Shown here one piece after another: positions 6,718 through 12,950 of a stretch of 13,789 bases of DNA. Where the stretch lies: the NCBI GenBank assembly GCA_910588405.1, contig CAJUPT010000076.1, positions 1-13,789 on the forward strand, read 5' to 3'. Positions within the stretch are counted from its first letter, which is position 1. Every line of letters begins with the position of its first letter. A program made the translations under genes and the position numbers. This DNA comes from an uncultured Lachnospiraceae bacterium. Lineage in GTDB: Bacteria; Bacillota; Clostridia; Lachnospirales; Lachnospiraceae. Under the pieces are notes generated by a model, which was not told where the DNA came from, searched no databases, and was given only the letters and a program-made list of their open reading frames with translations.

Positions 6718-7698
6718 ATGGATCAGAATATGCGTCCTGAAACAATGAAGCGGATTAACACCCCTGAGCTTGCCCGGGATTTTATTGAGGAGCAGGTAGC
6801 GGCCGTCAGAGCCCAGGTAGGGGACAAAAAGGTGCTGCTGGCACTGTCGGGCGGTGTGGATTCGTCGGTTGTCGCCGCGCTGCTGATTAAAGCCATCGGC
6901 AGCCAGCTGGTATGCGTCCACGTAAACCACGGCCTGTTAAGAAAAGGGGAGCCTGAACAGGTAGTGGAGGTGTTCAGAAATCAGATGAAGGCAAATCTGA
7001 TTTACGTGGATGCCGTAGACCGGTTTTTAGACAAGCTTGCCGGCGTTTCAGACCCGGAGACAAAGCGTAAAATCATCGGCGCGGAATTTATCCGCGTATT
7101 TGAGGAAGAAGCCCGCAAGCAGTCCGGCATCGAATTTCTCGCCCAGGGGACGATTTACCCGGATATTCTGGAAAGCGACGGCGTCAAAGCCCATCACAAT
7201 GTGGGCGGCCTTCCGGAAGATTTACAGTTTGCCCTTGTGGAGCCTGTCCGCCTGCTGTTCAAGGACGAAGTCCGCGTCGTCGGAAAAGCCCTGGGTCTCC
7301 CAGACAACATGGTATTCCGCCAGCCCTTCCCCGGCCCCGGTCTTGGCGTCCGCTGTCTCGGCGCGATCACCCGCGACCGCCTGGAAGCTGTCCGGGAATC
7401 AGACGCTATTTTAAGGGAAGAATTCGCGAAAAACAGCCTGGAGGGCAAGGTATGGCAGTATTTCACCGTTGTGCCCGACTTTAAATCTGTCGGCGTAACG
7501 GACGGCGCCCGTACGTTTGCCTACCCGGTGATTATCCGTGCGGTAAACACGGTGGACGCCATGACCGCTACGGTGGAGGATGTGCCTTTCGCGCTGCTTC
7601 AACATATTACGGAACGGATTACCCATGAGGTGGAGGGCGTGAACAGGGTGGTGTATGATATGACGCCGAAACCCTGCGGGACGATTGAGTGGGAATAA
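6718..7698 (+). CDS. guaA: GMP synthase, stand-alone ATP-pyrophosphatase subunit
   Basis: Converts XMP to GMP with ATP and ammonia in purine synthesis. The 326 residues match only the C-terminal two thirds of usual bacterial GuaA (about 515 residues). The ATP pyrophosphatase P-loop LSGGVDSS is at 43-50. The XMP-binding and dimerisation domain includes RQPFPGPGLGVRCLG and ends in the universal C-terminus KPCGTIEWE. The N-terminal class I glutamine amidotransferase domain is absent and has left no trace upstream, where there is a promoter and a GGAGG 8 bases before the ATG. It may use free ammonia or pair with a separately encoded glutaminase subunit, as in archaea. The start at 6718 is preferred over 6694 because of the ribosome binding site. 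A strong terminator follows. Confidence 0.9.
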   Translation: MDQNMRPETMKRINTPELARDFIEEQVAAVRAQVGDKKVLLALSGGVDSSVVAALLIKAIGSQLVCVHVNHGLLRKGEPEQVVEVFRNQMKANLIYVDAVDRFLDKLAGVSDPETKRKIIGAEFIRVFEEEARKQSGIEFLAQGTIYPDILESDGVKAHHNVGGLPEDLQFALVEPVRLLFKDEVRVVGKALGLPDNMVFRQPFPGPGLGVRCLGAITRDRLEAVRESDAILREEFAKNSLEGKVWQYFTVVPDFKSVGVTDGARTFAYPVIIRAVNTVDAMTATVEDVPFALLQHITERITHEVEGVNRVVYDMTPKPCGTIEWE

Positions 7699-7709
7699 TG
7701 GATACTTTG

Positions 7710-7746
7710 ACCGGAAATCCATTAAAATAAAGGATTTCCGGTTTTT
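7710..7746 (+). terminator. rho-independent terminator of guaA
   Basis: An 11-base perfect stem ACCGGAAATCC/GGATTTCCGGT (7710-7720 with 7732-7742), an 11-base loop and a TTTTT run, beginning 11 bases after the stop codon. Confidence 0.9.
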
Positions 7747-7758
7747 CATTTTGCTCTG

Positions 7759-7778
7759 TGATGTTAATATGATGTTAA
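7759..7778. repeat. short tandem direct repeat in AT-rich spacer
   Basis: TGATGTTAA occurs at 7759-7767 and 7770-7778, an 11-base period (one helical turn). It lies in the very AT-rich gap between the guaA terminator and the first island gene. It could be a binding site or an edge sequence of an integrated element; there is no further support. Confidence 0.25.
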
Positions 7779-7854
7779 GAAAATATATTAGTATTTATAT
7801 TACCTTAAAAGAACTTCGGTTAATATTCTTAAATGACACATCTCCTTATTTTAT

Positions 7855-8055
7855 CTAATCTTCATCATACACTATGACATCTTCTATTTTACAATGCAAT
7901 TTGCAGCATATCCGCTCAATTACATCAAGGCTTACTTTTTCGTTTTTCCCCATTTTGGCCAATGTACCTCTGCTCAAAGTGCCATCGGCAACCAAATCCA
8001 TCTTCTTCAGATCTTTGTCTATTAACGTTTTCCATAATGGCTTATAAGTAATCAT
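7855..8055 (-). CDS. small Cro/C1-type helix-turn-helix regulator
   Basis: A 66-residue protein made up of one Cro/C1-type (HTH_26-like) DNA-binding domain. Helices follow the usual order, with the recognition region around TLSRGTLAKMGKNEKVSLDVIERICCKLHCKIEDVI split over residues about 25-60; its C-terminal half (a helix, then CKIEDVI) is typical of YozG-like regulators. The start at 8055 is chosen because AGAGG lies 8 bases upstream of ATG-ATT-ACT; two codons with start potential just upstream (8061, 8064) would overlap that site. The gene ends in TAG. It is divergent from the amidoligase gene with facing promoters, so it is a plausible regulator of that gene and of itself. Base composition is AT-rich, like the rest of the island. 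Confidence 0.82.
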   Translation of the reverse strand: MITYKPLWKTLIDKDLKKMDLVADGTLSRGTLAKMGKNEKVSLDVIERICCKLHCKIEDVIVYDED

Positions 8056-8073
8056 AATCATCACCTCTTTTTT

Positions 8074-8102
8074 ATCTTATCAAAAGGATACTTATATGTC
8101 AA
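8074..8102 (-). promoter_or_regulatory. promoter of the small Cro/C1 regulator
   Basis: On the minus strand TTGACA (8097-8102), a 17-base spacer and TAAGAT (8074-8079) lie just upstream of the ribosome binding site, giving a leader of roughly a dozen bases. Confidence 0.7.
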
Positions 8103-8143
8103 TATTAAATTCTAACTTATTGAAACTTTTTTCTAAAAAACTA

Positions 8144-8171
8144 TTGACACTCACTGTATATATGGTAATAT
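8144..8171 (+). promoter_or_regulatory. promoter of the amidoligase operon
   Basis: TTGACA (8144-8149), a 16-base spacer and TAATAT (8166-8171) on the plus strand. Its -35 box lies 41 bases from that of the divergent regulator gene, close enough for shared control. AAGGAGG (8217-8223) sits 7 bases before the ATG of the amidoligase. Confidence 0.7.
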
Positions 8172-8230
8172 ATCAATAGCAATAACACAGAATAAAATTC
8201 TAATAAATCAGAACTAAAGGAGGCAAATAC

Positions 8231-9157
8231 ATGTTAAAAAAACAGTTATTCGGAGTAGAGGTAGAAATGACAGGTATCACCAGAAAAAGCGCGGCAAAAA
8301 TTGTGGCAGATGTTCTCGGCACTACTCCATCATATCCGGACAGCACTTGCTATAAGACCTATACCATCATTGACCAAACCACCCGCACATGGAAAATTAT
8401 GAGAGATTCTTCCATCAATCCCAGACAAAACGATGGTACTTGTGATGATCTGGATGAATACCGAGTAGAATTTGTTACACCGCCTCTGGAATATACCGAC
8501 ATAGAACTTCTTCAAAATATCATCCGAAAACTCAGAAAAAATGGAGCAAAAGTCAATAGCAGCTGCGGCATCCATATTCACGTTGATGGCGCAAACCACA
8601 CTTCAAAATCTCTCCGGAGGCTGATAAATTTCATGACCTCCCGGCAGGATCTGATCTATGAAGCTCTTGAGATCGAAGATCGCGCAAACCGGTGGTGCCA
8701 GAAACTAAATACTGCGCTTCTTGATGAAATGAAAAAAGACAAAGACATTTCAAAAGACAAAGCAGAGCAGATATGGTATAGCAGCGCAAACGACGGATAT
8801 AATGGCGGCATCAATCATAGACACTACAACCACACCCGCTATCATGGTGTAAATCTCCACAGCTACTTTTCTAACGGCACCGTAGAATTCAGGCTTTTCA
8901 ACAGCACTCTCCACGCCGGAAAAATTAAAGCTTACATACAATTCTGTCTGGCCATATCCGCATGGGCTATTACTTCACAGGAAAAAATTATTTTTCGTTC
9001 AATGGTTGGATATACCCCTCAACAAAAAGTTACCATTATGAGAAGCATCCTCACACATAGACTGGGTTTATACGGCGCTGAATTTAAAACATGCCGTTTG
9101 CACCTAATGGCACATCTGAAAAAATCCGCTAAAACGGCTGCTGAATCTGTTGCTTAG
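8231..9157 (+). CDS. Amidoligase_2 family COOH-NH2 ligase
   Basis: A predicted ATP-dependent amide-bond ligase of the glutamine synthetase/glutamate-cysteine ligase fold (Amidoligase_2, PF12224), expected to join a carboxylate to an amine on an unknown peptide or small molecule in the cytoplasm. The 308 residues show the family blocks in order: FGVEVEMTG at 7-15 with acidic metal ligands E10 and E12, YRVEFVTPPL at 77-86 with E80, CGIHIHVDG at 112-120, HGVNLHSYF at 205-213, and VEFRLFNSTLHAGKI at 218-232. The gene ends in TAG. A gamma-glutamylcyclotransferase gene follows 48 bases on, the partner expected for this family. It appears intact. The substrate cannot be read from the sequence. Confidence 0.9.
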   Translation: MLKKQLFGVEVEMTGITRKSAAKIVADVLGTTPSYPDSTCYKTYTIIDQTTRTWKIMRDSSINPRQNDGTCDDLDEYRVEFVTPPLEYTDIELLQNIIRKLRKNGAKVNSSCGIHIHVDGANHTSKSLRRLINFMTSRQDLIYEALEIEDRANRWCQKLNTALLDEMKKDKDISKDKAEQIWYSSANDGYNGGINHRHYNHTRYHGVNLHSYFSNGTVEFRLFNSTLHAGKIKAYIQFCLAISAWAITSQEKIIFRSMVGYTPQQKVTIMRSILTHRLGLYGAEFKTCRLHLMAHLKKSAKTAAESVA

Positions 9158-9205
9158 TTCATCACATGCTGTCCTATCGGCATGACGGGGAGAATGGAAA
9201 GAATT

Positions 9206-9658
9206 ATGGGAAAATTATATGTAGCGTACGGCAGCAATCTTAACCTGGCCCAAATGGCTGTCAGATGCCCCTCCGCCAAAATTTACGCAAGAGGAATATT
9301 AAATAACTGGGAACTGATTTTCAGAGGCACATGGGCAAATTCACACGCCACAATCAAACAAAAGAGAGGTTCGTCCATCCCTGTATTGATATAGGATATC
9401 CAACCCCGTGACGAAAACCGTCTTGATCTATATGAGGGGTATCCCATATATTATTTCAAAAAAAATGTCATGGTGAATATAATCGGTAAAAAGAAGAAAG
9501 CGATGGTATATATCATGGATGAACGTCAACTACCTGGCCAACCGTCTCCATTGTATATACATACCATCCGGCAGGGATATTTAGATAATTCCTTTGATAT
9601 AAGATATTTAGAAGATTCTCTGGATAAAAATACCATTGAATGCAACTGTAAAATATGA
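9206..9658 (+). pseudogene. gamma-glutamylcyclotransferase (AIG2-like), interrupted by one in-frame TAG
   Basis: The family cleaves gamma-glutamyl amides by cyclising the glutamyl group. The frame opens with MGKLYVAYGSNL, the canonical YGSN substrate-binding motif, and continues to SSIPVLI, where TAG (9392-9394) stops it after 62 residues. The same frame reads on as DIQPRDENRLDLYEGYP, which carries the likely catalytic Glu of YEGYP, through to TAA at 9656-9658, for about 150 codons in all. There is no frameshift. Intact relatives often have Trp after the aliphatic strand, so TGG to TAG is the likely change. The start at 9206 is taken over 9182 because homologues begin at MxKLYVAYGSN. Nearby genes (amidoligase, both small regulators) use TAG as their normal stop, which argues against recoding. 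Confidence 0.8.
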
Positions 9659-9661
9659 TAT

Positions 9662-9696
9662 AAAAAAAGACGTTCGCCATTTGAACGTCTTTCTTT
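9662..9696. terminator. bidirectional rho-independent terminator
   Basis: A 10-base perfect stem AAAGACGTTC/GAACGTCTTT (9666-9675 with 9683-9692) with a 7-base loop lies between convergent genes. On the plus strand CTTTAT follows; on the minus strand a longer run of T's follows, so it works best for the Xre gene on its right. Confidence 0.85.
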
Positions 9697-9716
9697 ATGA
9701 CAATAGTGTTGCAGCA

Positions 9717-9977
9717 CTATTTGTCAAATGATGTAATCAGAGAGCCGTTCCTAGTATGTAGGACTTTAGGGCTTTTATCCGGCACCCGCACAATCAATTC
9801 ATCAAGTTTACAGTCCAGGGCTTCACAAATAAGATCTAAATGTTCGAGGTTAACCCTGTCTACTAACTCATGGTACAATTCATTGATCGTGTTTGGCCGG
9901 ATGCCCGTAGCTCTCGCCAACTCTGCCTGAGTCCATCTACGTTCACCGAGCTTTGTAGATAGTAAAATTCTTATCAT
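9717..9977 (-). CDS. Xre-family helix-turn-helix regulator
   Basis: A small DNA-binding protein of 86 residues with a Cro/C1 domain at about 10-65 (QAELARATGIRPNTINELYHE forms the two central helices; LEHLDLICEALDCKLDEL is the C-terminal pair) and a 20-residue tail of unknown role. An AAGGAG site lies 9 bases before the ATG, and the gene ends in TAG. Palindromes of the form GTTAT-N3-ATAAC cover its own promoter, which suggests autoregulation. It is convergent with the amidoligase/cyclotransferase unit and shares a terminator with it. It may be a prophage regulator or the second regulator of the cassette. Confidence 0.85.
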   Translation of the reverse strand: MIRILLSTKLGERRWTQAELARATGIRPNTINELYHELVDRVNLEHLDLICEALDCKLDELIVRVPDKSPKVLHTRNGSLITSFDK

Positions 9978-9994
9978 ACGTTGTTGCTCCTTCC

Positions 9995-10071
9995 GTTATA
10001 AAATAACATTATTTTACTCAACTGTTAGAGAAAAGTTATTTTATAGCGAGTTTTGATAAAATATATCAAAA
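9995..10071 (-). promoter_or_regulatory. promoter and candidate operators of the Xre gene
   Basis: On the minus strand TTGATA (10064-10069), an 18-base spacer and TATAAA (10040-10045). GTTAT-AAA-ATAAC (9995-10007) is a perfect palindrome in the leader; a near copy, GTTATTTTATAGC (10035-10047), covers the -10 box. AAAATAA-CA-TTATTTT (10000-10015) overlaps the first. TTTTGATA/TATCAAAA (10051-10058 with 10064-10071) is a further inverted repeat over the -35 box. Confidence 0.55.
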
Positions 10072-10127
10072 ACGGACAGAACGCCGGAGCAATATCGAAT
10101 ATATCCAAAACCCATTATATATAAGGA

Positions 10128-10158
10128 GGAGGACACCTGCCAGCGACAGATGTCCTCC
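10128..10158 (-). terminator. hairpin terminator of the DUF6809-like gene
   Basis: GGAGGACACCTG (10128-10139) pairs with CAGATGTCCTCC (10147-10158) with one mismatch and a 7-base loop, about 35 bases past the stop. The minus-strand tail TCCTTATATATAA is only moderately T-rich, so efficiency is uncertain. Confidence 0.55.
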
Positions 10159-10191
10159 AATATGAACCCTTTATATGTCTGTTTATAATGC

Positions 10192-10479
10192 TTATTTTGC
10201 AAAATGAACTATTCCGTATATTTCAACCATTAACCTTATACCATCATAAAAGCCCAGATGATAAGCCCCATCTCCATACTCCCCTCCACGAGCATTTGCG
10301 GCTGACACCATATCATCTATCATTAATTTCTGGTCATCACTCACTACGCTTTCAACATGTTTCAATATTTTCTCTGCTTCATCATCAACTTTCCGATACC
10401 GCTCACTACTATTCATCGTATCCTGCAATACAGTATCAATCCTTTCCCGACAAAAAATCTCTATCAGACTATCCTTCAT
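10192..10479 (-). CDS. small hypothetical protein, DUF6809-like
   Basis: A 95-residue acidic, mostly helical protein. The pattern MKDSLIEIFCRERI at the start, a central charged helix (YRKVDDEAEKILKHV), and a C-terminal YHLGFYDGIRLMVEIYG helix resembles small proteins annotated as DUF6809 in clostridial prophages and accessory regions. That match is from memory and is only moderate. AGGAG lies about 9 bases before the ATG. There is no signal peptide or membrane segment. It lies between the endolysin gene and the Xre regulator on the same strand, with hairpins at its 3' end, so it may be its own transcript. No function is known. Confidence 0.7.
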   Translation of the reverse strand: MKDSLIEIFCRERIDTVLQDTMNSSERYRKVDDEAEKILKHVESVVSDDQKLMIDDMVSAANARGGEYGDGAYHLGFYDGIRLMVEIYGIVHFAK

Positions 10480-10643
10480 TTGTCTGGTCTCCTAGCTTTT
10501 TTGAAAAGCCTATCATATATGTAAAAGCATTTCAATGACTATGCAACGTATCTGTAAATATACAGTAATATTTTATGGCGGACTTACACAAAAATGGATG
10601 TATCATGCAGCCGTACTGTTAAAAAAATCAAGTCTTAAAGTTT

Positions 10644-11966
10644 TTAATTAGAGACAGATTTCACAATTATGCCACTCTCCATAGCCCTTCTGAGATCAAT
10701 CCATCCCGCACCACTTTTTAACCTGCCCCAACAATCCTTCACTTCCACAATCGTGAACGATCCTACCCCGGTCTTTCCCTTCGGGGGCTCTGAAAAAATT
10801 TCCAGACCATTCGTTTTTAACAAAAAAGGAACCTCAAAGGATTCTGATTCGTCGTCAACAACCTTTTCTCCAGCAATGTCTATCAATATTCTCAAAATCT
10901 TTTCTCCATACCCAACACCGGCAGCCCAGCCCTTTCCATCTGGATTTTCTTTCTGCCCCAGCCATTCCACATAGGGAGCACAGCCCTTTTCCACCCACTT
11001 GTATCGAGGATCAACGCAGGCTCCGGCCAGCGGATCAACTGTTGCGTAGGCTTTCAGATGCTGCACCTGAGCCCGGATGCCTTCTTTCGGCGTGGCGAAG
11101 GAATTTCCCTTCATCCCATTTGCCGTCACGCCCATACCGCAGAAATTGTTCTGGGAAAGCGTGACCGCAGAGCTGGAAAAGGTGAAGTTGCCCGTCTCCA
11201 GGCAGGACTGCGCAAAGGCGATATCGCCCCTCACTCCCTCTGCTTTTCCCTCGGAAAGATACAGCGGAACCATGTCAAAGACGGACTGCGCCACATCCGG
11301 ATTCTTCGCTTTCAGATACGCTTTCATCTGCTCCGCCGTTGCCGCCGCATTCCCCATGATCTTCGTGTATCCGTCCGTGCCGGAAGATGCGCCGTCCATT
11401 GCCGCCCTGACCGCCTGGCGGAAAGAATCCATGGTGTAGCCTGTCCCAAGCTGCGTCCACAGATGTTCCGGATCACCGTGATTGCTGGCAATACCCCGGG
11501 CATGTCCCTCTTTATGAGAGATGATAACACCGTCCGCCAGCGGATCAAGGCCGTACTGATCGCACAGACTGGCAAACAGCTCCACCGCCGCGTTGTATGT
11601 ACGTTTAACCACTTCTTTTGCCGCTGCCAGGTCGGAACAGGTAAAGTTAGAGCCTGCCGTGTACTTGATACACGCAGGCTCGCATAGCTCTACTCCAATA
11701 TGGCTGTCGTTTCCAGATCCGGCCGACCCAGACGCGCAATGCCAGCCCCGATACTCCCAGGGCAAGGTCTGATATACCGTCCCGTCGATCCCGTCGATAA
11801 AGGCGTGGACACAGGCGCTGGCATCCGCATTGTTCCAGCTGCTTACAAATGCCTGCGCGGAGGGCTGGGGACAGCCCACGGAATGGAGCATCAGACCCTT
11901 TACTGCAATCTTTCTTCCCGCCTGATAACAGCGATTCTTTGTTAAATACGATTCAATGATTTTCAT
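10644..11966 (-). CDS. bifunctional prophage endolysin: N-acetylmuramoyl-L-alanine amidase plus glucosaminidase
   Basis: Degrades the cell wall at the end of the phage lytic cycle. The 440 residues hold three parts. An Amidase_2 domain (about 1-190) has H28 in LMLHSVG, E93 in HIGVELCEP, and H151/D165 in the SHKEGH to HGDPEHLW block, likely zinc ligands and active-site residues. A GH73-type glucosaminidase domain (about 200-345) has a likely catalytic E257 in AFAQSCLETG followed by the NNFCGMG motif. A C-terminal SH3-like wall-binding domain (about 360-440) contains CWGRLKSGAGWIDL. There is no signal peptide, so export relies on the holin. Its ATG overlaps the holin stop as ATGA, indicating coupled translation. 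Confidence 0.9.
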   Translation of the reverse strand: MKIIESYLTKNRCYQAGRKIAVKGLMLHSVGCPQPSAQAFVSSWNNADASACVHAFIDGIDGTVYQTLPWEYRGWHCASGSAGSGNDSHIGVELCEPACIKYTAGSNFTCSDLAAAKEVVKRTYNAAVELFASLCDQYGLDPLADGVIISHKEGHARGIASNHGDPEHLWTQLGTGYTMDSFRQAVRAAMDGASSGTDGYTKIMGNAAATAEQMKAYLKAKNPDVAQSVFDMVPLYLSEGKAEGVRGDIAFAQSCLETGNFTFSSSAVTLSQNNFCGMGVTANGMKGNSFATPKEGIRAQVQHLKAYATVDPLAGACVDPRYKWVEKGCAPYVEWLGQKENPDGKGWAAGVGYGEKILRILIDIAGEKVVDDESESFEVPFLLKTNGLEIFSEPPKGKTGVGSFTIVEVKDCWGRLKSGAGWIDLRRAMESGIIVKSVSN

Positions 11967-12391
11967 CCCTGATCACCCTCACTTTCCATTTTGTCTTTCA
12001 GAACTTCAATCGCCCTCATGATTACCGGCGGAATCGGAATCCCCATCAATCCAGCATTCTCAATGATGGATATTGTCTCATTTGCCAGGAAAGCAATAAT
12101 GACAGCATCCCTGATGTAAGCCGAACCGATTACGATATCCAGCCGATAGGCCACCAGCACGATGAGCAGAGACGCGCCTTTCCGGCACAATCCTTTCCAG
12201 CCGGCCCGGCTCTCCAGCTTGCCGGTATCGGTCTTTTTGCTCCGGTGAAATACCCCGGCCACAACCAAGCCGGTCACATAGTCAACAGCCATGAAAATCA
12301 GGAGCGTCGATAAGGCAGTATCCCAACCGCCAAACAGAGATGCCAGCCAGCTCCCTACAAGCCCAACCACAGTGCATAACATATTCTTCAT
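11963..12391 (-). CDS. phage holin (Phage_holin_4/toxin-secretion holin family)
   Basis: A small inner-membrane protein that times lysis and lets the endolysin reach the wall. The 142 residues have a hydrophobic N-terminal helix (LCTVVGLVGSWLASLFGG), a second in ALSTLLIFMAVDYVTGLVVA with the typical DYVTG motif, a short basic loop (HRSKKTDTGKLESRAGWKGL), then further helices and a charged C-terminus. This matches PF05105-type holins. The start at 12391 is set by GGAGGG about 8 bases upstream; an extension to 12436 lacks support. It is 14 bases after the stop of the small peptide gene and its stop overlaps the endolysin start. Confidence 0.9.
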   Translation of the reverse strand: MKNMLCTVVGLVGSWLASLFGGWDTALSTLLIFMAVDYVTGLVVAGVFHRSKKTDTGKLESRAGWKGLCRKGASLLIVLVAYRLDIVIGSAYIRDAVIIAFLANETISIIENAGLMGIPIPPVIMRAIEVLKDKMESEGDQG

Positions 12392-12405
12392 AGGTCCATC
12401 CCTCC

Positions 12406-12516
12406 TTACGCGTAATAATTCCGATCCACAGCGCAAAGGCTATGAAGGGCAGAATAATAGCCGGCACCATACAGGCCGGCTAAAATCAGCATTGTAATCG
12501 CTATCAATTTTTTCAC
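12406..12516 (-). CDS. 36-residue membrane or secreted peptide in the lysis module
   Basis: This gene starts with GTG (12514-12516), overlapping the TGA stop of the gene before it (GTGA), with AAGGAG 6 bases upstream. It ends at TAA (12406-12408), 14 bases before the holin ATG. The peptide opens MKKLIAITMLILAGLYGAG, a basic start and a hydrophobic helix, then a short polar tail with one Cys and ending NYYA. Size, position and helix suggest a small membrane peptide such as a holin modulator or spanin-like protein. No lipobox is clear. A competing 62-residue frame (12282-12470) overlaps it but lacks a ribosome binding site and runs deep into the holin gene. Confidence 0.6.
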   Translation of the reverse strand: MKKLIAITMLILAGLYGAGYYSALHSLCAVDRNYYA

Positions 12517-12950
12517 CTTCTTCTCCTTTTCCAAAAACGCAGATTATACCGAGGCCGTTCCTCCTGAAAAAACCGGTGCCGAAGCCAGTCGTCCAGCACG
12601 ATCGCCGGTATGGACAAAAGATACCACAGGCATGAATAACCCAAACATATCTGACCGGCTAGATTAAAAGGCAGACTGTTATAATCCCAGATGCCCAGAC
12701 CTAACCAAACATTAAGCACCAGGCCAGCCACCAGCTCCGCCGCCGTGATAGCCATGCAACAGATTAACGCCTGGATCCACAGCGGAGTGTCCCATGACAG
12801 CCATTCATTCAGGCCACCGCAGACCAAAAAACACATGCCGCCCAGAATGGCCATAGTCCAGTGCGTGTATCCTCTCCATAGGATTTCTATCACCGCATAC
12901 AGGATCCCACCGACAACAAACAAGAATATTAATTTACACAGCTGCTTCAT
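12513..12950 (-). CDS. phage-associated membrane protein, PF06541-like (putative ABC transporter permease)
   Basis: A 145-residue integral membrane protein with four helices: an N-terminal hydrophobic segment, EILWRGYTHWTMAILGGMCF, a middle pair around LWIQALICCMAITAAELVAG, and a C-terminal LSIPAIVLDDWLRHRFF, followed by a basic tail ending KRRRR. The WRGYTHW and LGLGIWDYNSLPFNLAGQIC motifs match small proteins labelled putative ABC transporter permease (PF06541) that recur beside clostridial phage lysis genes. No ATPase partner is present, so transport is doubtful. The start at 12950 is chosen because GGAGG lies 6 bases upstream. It overlaps the upstream gene by 17 bases, and its 3' end encodes the ribosome binding site of the small peptide. 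Confidence 0.75.
   Translation of the reverse strand: MKQLCKLIFLFVVGGILYAVIEILWRGYTHWTMAILGGMCFLVCGGLNEWLSWDTPLWIQALICCMAITAAELVAGLVLNVWLGLGIWDYNSLPFNLAGQICLGYSCLWYLLSIPAIVLDDWLRHRFFQEERPRYNLRFWKRRRR

Noticed and set aside
9206..9658. TAG read through as an amino acid, as in some recoded gut phages
   Set aside because: The amidoligase, both nearby small regulators and tetR end in TAG, so TAG is used as a normal stop in and around this island. A simple nonsense mutation is more likely.
10551..10565. CTGTA-AATA-TACAG palindrome upstream of the DUF6809-like gene
   Set aside because: Five-base arms in AT-rich DNA can arise by chance, and no nearby promoter fits it well.
11058..11687. 209-residue plus-strand frame
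   Set aside because: Antisense to the well-supported endolysin and very Arg/His-rich, as expected of an antisense shadow.
12282..12470. 62-residue frame with a hydrophobic start upstream of the holin
   Set aside because: No ribosome binding site at its ATG and it runs far into the holin gene. The overlapping 36-residue frame has a better start and fits the spacing of the module.
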